Source: Ruminococcaceae bacterium BL-6 (GTDB taxonomy: Bacteria > Bacillota > Clostridia > Oscillospirales > Acutalibacteraceae). From it: a stretch of DNA of 64,000 nucleotides. Positions within the stretch are counted from its first letter, which is position 1. Each line of letters starts with the position of its first letter. The notes beneath the pieces are model-generated. The model saw nothing but the letters and a program-made list of their open reading frames with translations, did not search any database and was not told the origin of the DNA. Below are positions 16,094 through 21,102 of this stretch, one piece after another. The stretch spans positions 1,674,001 to 1,738,000 of the forward strand of contig LR778135.1 of NCBI GenBank assembly GCA_902810075.1, given 5' to 3'. The position numbers were made by a program, and so were the translations under genes.

Positions 16094-16399
16094 TTGGCAA
16101 AAAGAAAGGGAATTTATTTACATAGTTTCCCTTGGGATTGTTATAACTGTTGTTGTAGTGTTTGTACTGGTCGCAGGTGCAAATATTTTCATGGTTGGGG
16201 GCCTTATAAATTTAGGTGTGCCCGCTGTGTTTCCGAGGGTGGTTATCCGCGCGTTTTGGAGTGTGATTTTTTCGAAAATAAATATACTGTTCCGCGGCGC
16301 TTTAAATATAAAGTTTCTTCCCGGGTGAAAGGGGAGATTGAAAAGCGTCTTGATTTGATCATGGAAAAGCTAGGCATTGAATTTCCTGACGAGAATTAA
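16094..16399 (+). CDS. Cysteine-rich phage protein, copy 2
   Basis: Identical to 10459-10764: CYNCCCSVC cluster, probable zinc site, translationally coupled to rep. Confidence 0.68.
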   Translation: MAKRKGIYLHSFPWDCYNCCCSVCTGRRCKYFHGWGPYKFRCARCVSEGGYPRVLECDFFENKYTVPRRFKYKVSSRVKGEIEKRLDLIMEKLGIEFPDEN

Positions 16400-16414
16400 A
16401 AAGGAGCTTTTAAA

Positions 16415-16618
16415 ATGATTTTATCTGATTTTTTATCTCATTTTTCGTGTGGTGTTCGTTGTTTGGTTCTTGATTCTAGGTCGAAAGATGTCATTTTCGA
16501 TTCTAATGTAAATGAGTTATGTTTTCGTAATTATGATCTTGGTTCTTATTCTGTCGCTGTAGCTGATGTTCGTGATTCTGTCGATCCTTTTTTGATGGTT
16601 TGGGTTGATCGGGAATGA
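16415..16618 (+). CDS. Small phage protein of unknown function, copy 2
   Basis: Identical to 10780-10983; 67 residues, acidic, no recognised motif. In this copy it may be crossed by antisense transcription from the minus-strand promoter at 16782-16811. Confidence 0.58.
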   Translation: MILSDFLSHFSCGVRCLVLDSRSKDVIFDSNVNELCFRNYDLGSYSVAVADVRDSVDPFLMVWVDRE

Positions 16619-16622
16619 TATC

Positions 16623-16651
16623 TTGACAAGCGGCAAAAAATGGGATATGAT
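16623..16651 (+). promoter_or_regulatory. Outward promoter at the right end of phage copy 2
   Basis: TTGACA (16623-16628), 17 bp, TATGAT (16646-16651), overlapping the left arm of the intact dif-like site. It reads into the neighbouring element, meeting a 10-bp hairpin at 16675-16701 within about 20 nt of the predicted start. Confidence 0.78.
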
Positions 16652-16677
16652 TATACAAAATGAATATTTTGTATAAT
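16650..16677 (+). other. Intact dif-like Xer site (11-6-11, perfectly palindromic arms)
   Basis: Left arm ATTATACAAAA (16650-16660), centre TGAATA (16661-16666), right arm TTTTGTATAAT (16667-16677). The right arm is the exact reverse complement of the left. The right arm agrees with E. coli and Bacillus XerD half-sites at about 8 of 11 positions. It is the junction between phage copy 2 and the second element, and the only one of the four junctions with two complete arms. Confidence 0.85.
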
Positions 16678-16701
16678 TCAGGGCAAAGGTCGCCCTGAAT
16701 T
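16675..16701 (+). other. Perfect hairpin immediately inside the left end of the second element
   Basis: AATTCAGGGC (16675-16684) pairs with GCCCTGAATT (16692-16701), loop AAAGGTC, followed by TTCG. It begins within the right Xer arm. It may act as a weak terminator or fold in single-stranded DNA beside the recombination site. The chromosome keeps only the first half at 21045-21054. Confidence 0.7.
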
Positions 16702-16725
16702 TTCGCTTCGCAAACAAAATATGCG

Positions 16726-16741
16726 TTTTGCCTGATCGCCC
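16726..16741 (+). repeat. Terminal inverted repeat of the second element, left copy
   Basis: The 16 bp from 16726 (TTTTGCCTGATCGCCC) are the exact reverse complement of 21010-21025. The similarity continues outward into an AAAATAT block near each end. Confidence 0.75.
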
Positions 16742-16781
16742 TATCCCGCTACTCCTTTCGTAGGATTCGCCGGGCAATTTC

Positions 16782-16811
16782 ATCATAGCGCACAATACCA
16801 GATTTTGTCAA
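16782..16811 (-). promoter_or_regulatory. Minus-strand promoter at the element's left end
   Basis: On the minus strand TTGACA (16811-16806), 18 bp, TATGAT (16787-16782). It lies directly after the recombinase stop codon and points outward. In the excised circle it would read across the joined ends to the minus-strand terminator at 20987-21013. In the integrated state it runs antisense into the phage. Confidence 0.65.
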
Positions 16812-17330
16812 TCACTTTTTTCCGGTCTTGCGGCGGGTCAATTCGTCGGCCATCGCATAAAGCACGGTCACAGCCTCATCGGTATGGTTCAGCAATTCGC
16901 GGACGCGCTGCAAGCTCCCCGTGCGCTTGTAGGCGTTCACGGCATAAATTTTCCGCGCACTGTGCGGGCTGATCTGACAGCCGTGCAGCCGAAACAGCTT
17001 TGCCGCGCGCTTCAAATCCTTGTAAACCGCCTGCCTTGTGCGCGGTTTCCGGTAGCTTTCGCGCCCTTCAAACACATAAATCTTCCCGGATTGCGCGATC
17101 AGACGGTCCAGCAGCGCGCAGGGCAGCCGAATGCGCCTTGCTTTGCCTGTTTTGAGCTCCCGCACAGTAAAACGCTCCTGAAGCCTGTCAGAACGCAGAT
17201 TCAGCACGTCCGATATGCGCAAACCGGTACAGGCGGACACCTCACAGGCCAGCCTGTTTGGCGGGGTCAGCGCCGCCAGTAGGTGCTCAAATTCGTTGAT
17301 TTCCAGCCAGTCAGCCCGCATTTTTTTCAC
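16812..17330 (-). CDS. Catalytic-domain-only tyrosine recombinase
   Basis: 172 residues, GTG start at 17330 with AAAGG 6 bp before it. It has the tyrosine-recombinase signature: R in CTGLRISDVLNL, K in TGKARRIRLP, HSAR (H-x-x-R) in SPHSARKIYAVN, H in LLNHTDEAVTVLY and the terminal nucleophile Y. The usual N-terminal core-binding SAM-like domain is missing; only about 15 residues precede the catalytic fold. It may act with host Xer proteins, as an accessory factor, or be a resolvase. It is the last gene of the minus-strand operon, separated from it by a terminator-like hairpin at 17366-17400. Confidence 0.85.
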   Translation of the reverse strand: MKKMRADWLEINEFEHLLAALTPPNRLACEVSACTGLRISDVLNLRSDRLQERFTVRELKTGKARRIRLPCALLDRLIAQSGKIYVFEGRESYRKPRTRQAVYKDLKRAAKLFRLHGCQISPHSARKIYAVNAYKRTGSLQRVRELLNHTDEAVTVLYAMADELTRRKTGKK

Positions 17331-17365
17331 CGCTCACCTTTCCTTAAAATGTCAACTAAGAATTA

Positions 17366-17400
17366 AAAAGGGAAACCCGGCGGGAAAAACCCGCGCCGGG
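17366..17400 (-). terminator. Terminator-like hairpin between the terminase-like gene and the recombinase
   Basis: Stem 17376-17384 (CCCGGCGGG) with 17390-17400 (CCCGCGCCGGG, 2-nt bulge), loop of five A. On the minus strand it is followed by TTTCCCTTTTT. It would reduce recombinase expression relative to the upstream genes. Confidence 0.7.
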
Positions 17401-17404
17401 CGCG

Positions 17405-17731
17405 TCAATCTTCGTGGCGGGAAAGATACTCGCGCTCATCGTCGAATGCGGCGGGCGCAGAAGCCTGAATAGCTGATAGAAGCCCTCCGGCTTTCGAAGC
17501 GTCGTTGAGCTTTCGCAGCCCGTCGAGGGCGCGGAAGCGGTCGTAAAAGCTAAGTTCGAAGCCGCCCGCGCTGGTGTAGCGGATCGCGCTCACATTCCGC
17601 AGGTCGAGCCCGTCGATCACGGCGGGGTCGGGCATCGCCTTTCCGACTTCCAACAGCAGCTTCACCGCGTCGGTCACGTCGCCGTAGGCCAGCAGTTCCA
17701 GCATCTTTTTTTCGTCCGTTTTTTTTGACAT
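17405..17731 (-). CDS. Terminase small-subunit-like protein lacking the N-terminal DNA-binding domain
   Basis: 108 residues. The stretch LLAYGDVTDAVKLLL, then LDLRNVSAIRYTSAGGFELSFYDRFRALDGL, resembles from memory the C-terminal half of phage terminase small subunits (Terminase_2/XtmA-like): an A-F-x-D-I-T-D block, then a strand pair ending in K-x-x-D-R-x-K-A-L-E-x-L. The helix-turn-helix that normally comes first is absent. In phage satellites a private small terminase redirects packaging; whether this truncated form can do so is unknown. Similarity judged by eye and should be tested by profile search. Confidence 0.55.
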   Translation of the reverse strand: MSKKTDEKKMLELLAYGDVTDAVKLLLEVGKAMPDPAVIDGLDLRNVSAIRYTSAGGFELSFYDRFRALDGLRKLNDASKAGGLLSAIQASAPAAFDDEREYLSRHED

Positions 17732-17741
17732 TTCGTCCCCC

Positions 17742-17981
17742 TTATCCCAGCGCGGGCCAGTCGCCGAAATAATCCGGCATGGTCCGGCTGACTGTCATCA
17801 GATCGTTCAGCGCGCCAAAAATCGTATGCCCGGCCCCCTCGGCGACCGTGCCGTCCTCAAAGCAGACGATCAGGCGCACGCCGCAGCCCGTCACGGGCTC
17901 GCCGCAGAGGTAGCTCAGCAGCACCTCGCGCACCCGCCGCCTGCAGGCGCTCACCACATACAACACGAGCTCGCTGCTCAT
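17742..17981 (-). CDS. Hypothetical protein of the second element
   Basis: 79 residues from ATG 17981 (GGGGGTG upstream), overlapping the sigma-like gene by 4 bp (ATGA), so translationally coupled. N-terminal helix SSELVLYVVSACRRRVREVLLSYL, then a strand-rich part GVRLIVCFEDGTVAEG. No family recognised. The in-frame extension to 18038 lacks a ribosome-binding site and overlaps the neighbour. Confidence 0.6.
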   Translation of the reverse strand: MSSELVLYVVSACRRRVREVLLSYLCGEPVTGCGVRLIVCFEDGTVAEGAGHTIFGALNDLMTVSRTMPDYFGDWPALG

Positions 17982-18301
17982 TTCAGCACCCCCCGCGCAA
18001 GGCCGGAATACCGCAGCACGCGCCGCAGCCGGTCGCACGCCTTGTACACGTGCCGTGCGGCGACGGCTTCCGTAATTCCCATCTGCGCCCCGGCCTGTTT
18101 CAGCGTCATGCCGCCGTAGTAATACAGAGACACGGCCTCGCGTTGCCGGTCGGTGAGCTCGTGCTTCACGGCGTATCGCACGAGCTCAATCCGCCGCTGA
18201 TGTTCCTGCCGGGCTTCCTCGGGGTCGCCGGGCAGCGGGTTGCTGATGCCGATGCGGTTTTCCAGCCCGTTCGCGTCAAGGCTGACCAGTTTATGTCTCA
18301 T
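17978..18301 (-). CDS. Sigma-70 region-4-like DNA-binding protein
   Basis: 107 residues. Residues about 50-96 (ELTDRQREAVSLYYYGGMTLKQAGAQMGITEAVAARHVYKACDRLRRVLRY) have the sigma region 4 helix-turn-helix pattern, but there is no region 2. Such small region-4 proteins in Firmicutes phages and phage-like elements act as late-gene activators. It probably controls transcription within the element, or of a helper phage if the element is a satellite. It overlaps both neighbours by a few bases. Confidence 0.72.
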   Translation of the reverse strand: MRHKLVSLDANGLENRIGISNPLPGDPEEARQEHQRRIELVRYAVKHELTDRQREAVSLYYYGGMTLKQAGAQMGITEAVAARHVYKACDRLRRVLRYSGLARGVLK

Positions 18302-18497
18302 CGCGTGCGCCCCCTCTCCAGCAGAGTTCCTTCCCGACGGTGCGGAGCTCGTACATCATGCAGCGCAGTGTGATTTCCCGCTGCTTCGCTTGCAGCCGTT
18401 TGTCGCCGTATTTCGGCAGTTTTGGCAGCCCGGCCACGCGGCGGCGAATTTCCTCCGCTTCCCGCAGGTATTCCAGCCCCAGCTGCAAATCGTTCAT
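18291..18497 (-). CDS. Small charged helical protein
   Basis: 68 residues, almost entirely helical and charged (LEYLREAEEIRRRVAGLPKLPKYGDKRLQAKQREITLRCMMYELRTVGKEL). It overlaps the sigma-like gene by 11 bp and the next gene by 4 bp. Clostridial phage-type regions often place a short coiled protein just before a region-4 regulator, so a partner role is plausible. No family recognised. Confidence 0.6.
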   Translation of the reverse strand: MNDLQLGLEYLREAEEIRRRVAGLPKLPKYGDKRLQAKQREITLRCMMYELRTVGKELCWRGGARDET

Positions 18498-18763
18498 GAT
18501 GCGTCGCCTGCTTCCCCGGAATCTGCAACGTCCAGAATTTCCTGAAAGGTCAGCTGGACGCCCAGGCCAAGCGTTTGCAGCCGTTCCAGCGTCATCAGTT
18601 CCACCGGATCGCGGAATGATCGAATCCAGTCCAGCGCCGCGCCGTAGCTGTCGAACGCGCCCCAGCGGATCACATAGCCATTACGGTTCAGCCAGAACAG
18701 GGCCCAGCGCTTCCCCTCGGGGTGCAGGGCCAGTCTTACGGTTTTCGGGTTCTTCTTTTTCAT
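18494..18763 (-). CDS. Hypothetical protein of the second element
   Basis: 89 residues, start at 18763 with AGGTGA 6 bp upstream. A small alpha/beta region (VRLALHPEGKRWALFWLNRNGYVIRWGAFDSYGAALDWIRSF) precedes a helical end. Its first 83 bp overlap the 3' end of rep in a different frame, a long overlap that suggests compact, plasmid- or phage-like organisation. Function unknown. Confidence 0.6.
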   Translation of the reverse strand: MKKKNPKTVRLALHPEGKRWALFWLNRNGYVIRWGAFDSYGAALDWIRSFRDPVELMTLERLQTLGLGVQLTFQEILDVADSGEAGDAS

Positions 18764-19745
18764 CGTCTTTCACCTCATGATAATGCCCGTAGGCAAAATA
18801 GAATTTGCGGGTCGCGCCCCCGGTCAGGGCGGCTTCCTCGTCGTTGTTCAAGTCGATGCGGAGCTCGCGCGCCGCCTGCGCGATGCAGCCGTAAAGCTGC
18901 AACAGGCGGCGACCGCGCAGCGCCCGGTGCAGCACGGGCAGAACGCGCCGATAACCGTCAAGGTCAAGCTCCATGTGAAAAGGTTTCACGGCGTATTTCG
19001 CGACTTCCGCAACGGCGTTGTTGCGTTCGCCCTCGCGAATCCGGGCCATGTACACCTGAAACAGGGTAAGCCGGTCAAGGTCATAAAGCGGCGCGGCGTA
19101 GCCGGTCCATAGCAGCCGCATCAGGTCACGGCTGACGTAGTCGCGCCCGGTGAAATACGACGGCCTGACGGCGACAAGGCAATGCAGGTGCGGGTGATAG
19201 TCGTCGCGCTCCCGGTTGTAGGTCACTTCCAGCGCCCGCAGCACGCCGCGAAACGCCCGCTTGAAATGACAGTGCCGGGCAAGCTGATCGCCCTTCGGAT
19301 ACAGCCGATCGGAGAACAGCGCGGAGGATCGGCGGAACAGGAATCCGATCTGCTCATACAGGTCGGCGGCCTTGCAGTTTGGGATCGTCAGCACCAGATG
19401 AAGGTAGGCGTAGCCGTCCGGTTCCAGCCGATCGAGAATTTTCTGCGTCTGCCCGTACACGCGCAGCGAACGCCGCCATTGGCACAGCGGGCACAGGCGT
19501 TCCCGGCACAGGTTTGACGCGACGAGAATCCCGTCGCCGTCGAGCTCAAGGTAAGTACCGCAGTTCTCTAAGGAAATTTCTTTTTTAGAAAATTCTGGGA
19601 TCTCTGCCATCGCGGAAGCAACGAGGGCGGCATAGGCTTTGTGCTGCTCAAAGGAACCGAGCAAAGCCTTGAAATCCGGGTCGCCACTATACACGGGATC
19701 ATCACGTTTTTTCAAGCCAGATGCGGGTTTGACGGTATTTTCCAT
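18681..19745 (-). CDS. rep: Rolling-circle replication initiator (Rep_1/HUH family)
   Basis: 354 residues from ATG 19745. Diagnostic motifs: a zinc-type cluster C80, C85, C88 in CRERLCPLCQWRRS; an HUH metal site HPHLH at 184-188; a catalytic-tyrosine motif EVAKYAVKP with Y251. This is the arrangement of pUB110/pC194-type plasmid Reps. It nicks a double-strand origin and primes leading-strand replication. The frame stays open a further 770 bp upstream, but that part translates to a Pro/Arg/Gly/Ala-rich low-complexity product from GC-rich DNA and is not coding. The start has no strong ribosome-binding site. Confidence 0.85.
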   Translation of the reverse strand: MENTVKPASGLKKRDDPVYSGDPDFKALLGSFEQHKAYAALVASAMAEIPEFSKKEISLENCGTYLELDGDGILVASNLCRERLCPLCQWRRSLRVYGQTQKILDRLEPDGYAYLHLVLTIPNCKAADLYEQIGFLFRRSSALFSDRLYPKGDQLARHCHFKRAFRGVLRALEVTYNRERDDYHPHLHCLVAVRPSYFTGRDYVSRDLMRLLWTGYAAPLYDLDRLTLFQVYMARIREGERNNAVAEVAKYAVKPFHMELDLDGYRRVLPVLHRALRGRRLLQLYGCIAQAARELRIDLNNDEEAALTGGATRKFYFAYGHYHEVKDDEKEEPENRKTGPAPRGEALGPVLAEP

Positions 19746-19774
19746 GCAAAGAGATGTTTCTATAGTATCAAGAT

Positions 19775-20600
19775 AAGGACGCGCGCACGCGCGCGGAGGG
19801 GGCCGGAAGCCGCCGGGAAGCCGGTTTGCGGCCAAGGTCGGGCCGCAAACAGCCGCTACCGAAGCGCGCGGGGGTCGGGCCCCCGTCGAGGGCGGGCCGG
19901 TTCCCCGCCGCCCTCGCGCAGCCTTCCCGGCGCGGGCGGGTGGAGTGGTAGAACAGGGGGCGCTCCCCCGCCCGCCCGCGCCGCGCCCGGTCCGTGCAAG
20001 CACGGCCCAGGCACGACGCATTTTCGGTGCCGGGCCATGTGTCTCCGCGGCGCAACGCCGCGCTGCGGCCTTGCGCCGCTCCGCACGGTCCTCTCCTCCG
20101 CTTCGGCTGGCGCGCCCCCCCGGGGGATAGCACAGACCGGCGTCCGGCGCAAGGGCTAAAGCCGCCTTCGGCGGGGCGCAAAGGGCGCGCCCCCTTGCCC
20201 CGGCCCCCGGTCTGTGCTGCGGGGAAGGTTCGGCGCGCGTCCCTCCGGGCCGCGCGCCTGTCGCTGCCCCCGGGTCCCCCCCGGCCAGCCCCCCTTCGGG
20301 GGGTTCCCTCGCTCCGTCGCCCCCGGGCGGGGCGCACGGCCCCGGCAAGCCGGGGCCTTTGGGAAATCTCGCGCCGTTCCGCCCGGGGGGAGTTCCGCGC
20401 CCTGCGGGGCGCGGTTCCCGGCCAAAAGCGGCAGCACAGGGGAAAAGCCGGGCGCGGTTCGGCGGCCTGCGGGCCGGGTCCGGCAGCCGGTCCCAATCCC
20501 GCGGCGCGGCCCGGCGCAAGCGCCGGACGCTAACCCCGAAAACGCCTTAGGGCGTTCTGCCGCCCTCCGCCGGCAGCCGTGGCCGCCTTGCCCTCTCCCA
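19775..20600. other. Very GC-rich non-coding region packed with hairpins
   Basis: About 820 bp with no convincing gene. Strong inverted repeats include GTTTGCGGCC/GGCCGCAAAC at 19824-19850, CCCCCC-TTC-GGGGGG at 20289-20303, GGCCCCGGC-AA-GCCGGGGCC at 20338-20357, and CTGCCG/CGGCAG near 20558-20577. Several loops are TTCG, which in RNA gives very stable tetraloops. Position upstream of rep fits a replication-origin region (double- or single-strand origin) or a structured untranslated RNA. Base composition is far from the flanking genes. Confidence 0.65.
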
Positions 20601-20604
20601 GTGT

Positions 20605-20680
20605 AACATCTGGTCAAGGGTGGCGGGCAAAGCCCGCCCCCGCCCCGATGGGGCGGCTTCGCCCTTGACTTTCAGATGTT
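20605..20680 (+). other. Three-way-junction (cloverleaf-like) secondary structure
   Basis: The outer stem AACATCTG (20605-20612) pairs with CAGATGTT (20673-20680), continued by GTCAAGGG (20613-20620) with CCCTTGAC (20662-20669). Inside are two hairpins: GCGGGC/GCCCGC (20623-20637) and CGCCCC/GGGGCG (20641-20655). The regular nesting strongly suggests selection on a folded RNA or ssDNA. Candidate single-strand origin, or leader RNA of the gene at 20723. Confidence 0.72.
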
Positions 20681-20722
20681 CCTCTGTCCGTGGGCAAAGC
20701 GCCCGGAAAGGAGAGAACAAAA

Positions 20723-20986
20723 ATGACGTCGGAAACCGCAAAGGCCTTGCACAGGGAACGAAAGATCACACTCGCTGTCATCGAGCGCGATCAGCAGAAA
20801 ATTGACCGGCAGTTTGAAACCACACAGGAGGAGTTCATGCGCTGGGCGCTGCTCAACCAGTGGAAGGCGCTGGAAAAAATCAAGCAGCAGATTCAGCGCA
20901 GCCCCGATTACCGCAAGGCCGCGCAAAGCGCCTACCAGTCGCATTTCTTCCCGCGTTTCAACCCGGAAAAAGCCGAAAAAGCATAG
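20723..20986 (+). CDS. Small helical charged protein of the second element
   Basis: 87 residues from ATG 20723 (AAAGGAGAG upstream); an 11-residue in-frame extension is possible. Long amphipathic helices (ERKITLAVIERDQQKIDRQFETTQEEFMRWALLNQWKALEKIKQQIQ) suggest a coiled coil or DNA-binding dimer. It is the only plus-strand gene of the element, preceded by the cloverleaf structure at 20605-20680. No family recognised; a copy-control or accessory replication function would fit the position. Confidence 0.65.
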   Translation: MTSETAKALHRERKITLAVIERDQQKIDRQFETTQEEFMRWALLNQWKALEKIKQQIQRSPDYRKAAQSAYQSHFFPRFNPEKAEKA

Positions 20987-21013
20987 AAAAAGCCCGGCGG
21001 TTAACCGCCGGGC
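20987..21013 (-). terminator. Minus-strand terminator at the element's right end
   Basis: GCCCGGCGG (20992-21000) pairs with CCGCCGGGC (21005-21013), loop TTAA. On the minus strand it is followed by TTTTT (20991-20987). It would stop transcription entering from the dif side, or from the element's own left-end promoter in the circular form. On the plus strand there is no T run. Confidence 0.75.
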
Positions 21014-21025
21014 GATCAGGCAAAA
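21010..21025 (+). repeat. Terminal inverted repeat of the second element, right copy
   Basis: Exact 16-bp reverse complement of 16726-16741, lying next to the attR junction. Confidence 0.75.
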
Positions 21026-21047
21026 CTTCGTGAATATTTTGTATAAT
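21020..21047 (+). other. attR: right junction of the array in the dif-like site
   Basis: Element-type left arm GCAAAACTTCG (21020-21030), centre TGAATA (21031-21036), chromosomal right arm TTTTGTATAAT (21037-21047). Joining this arm to the left arm at 5380-5390 restores a perfectly symmetrical empty site. The right arm contains a TATAAT hexamer (21042-21047) that could serve as a -10 for the xer gene. Confidence 0.8.
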
Positions 21048-21102
21048 TCAGGGCAGGATGCAAGTTCGCGTCACGTACACGTATAGGTTGTTCAGAAATT
21101 GG

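Larger units (their letters stand above)
11026..16660 (+). mobile_element. Inovirus prophage, copy 2 of the tandem pair
   Basis: A second 5635-bp unit offset by exactly 5635 bp from copy 1, with every gene product identical. Perfect identity means very recent duplication, tandem integration of a second phage genome, or ongoing homogenisation. An assembly artefact is unlikely, because the flanking centres differ (TAAATA, TTAATA, TGAATA), but long reads would settle the copy number. Confidence 0.9.
16661..21030 (-). mobile_element. Second dif-integrated element: rolling-circle replicon with terminase-like gene
   Basis: A 4370-bp unit bounded by a 25-bp direct repeat (16661-16685 and 21031-21055) that contains the Xer centre and right arm. 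It carries a minus-strand operon (Rep, five small genes, catalytic-only tyrosine recombinase), a GC-rich hairpin field and one plus-strand gene. It is unrelated in sequence to the inovirus but uses the same site. It could be an integrated plasmid, an integrative mobile element exploiting Xer, or a phage satellite. No capsid, Zot or relaxase/MOB genes are seen. Confidence 0.8.

Noticed and set aside
5391..16660. Tandem phage repeat as an assembly duplication
   Set aside because: The three junctions differ in their central hexamers and each is consistent with Xer recombination, which an artefact would not produce; still to be confirmed by long reads.
16517..16795. Minus-strand ORF spanning the phage-element junction
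   Set aside because: It crosses the att site between two independent elements and is antisense to a phage gene; only the promoter in front of it is credible.
19746..20519. Long in-frame N-terminal extension of the rolling-circle Rep and other long ORFs in the GC-rich region
   Set aside because: Open in several frames on both strands because of extreme GC; translations are low-complexity Pro/Arg/Gly/Ala; the Rep motifs start only after 19745.
20605..20680. Cloverleaf-like structure as a tRNA gene
   Set aside because: Lacks the conserved T-arm and D-arm sequences and the CCA-end geometry; only two inner hairpins.
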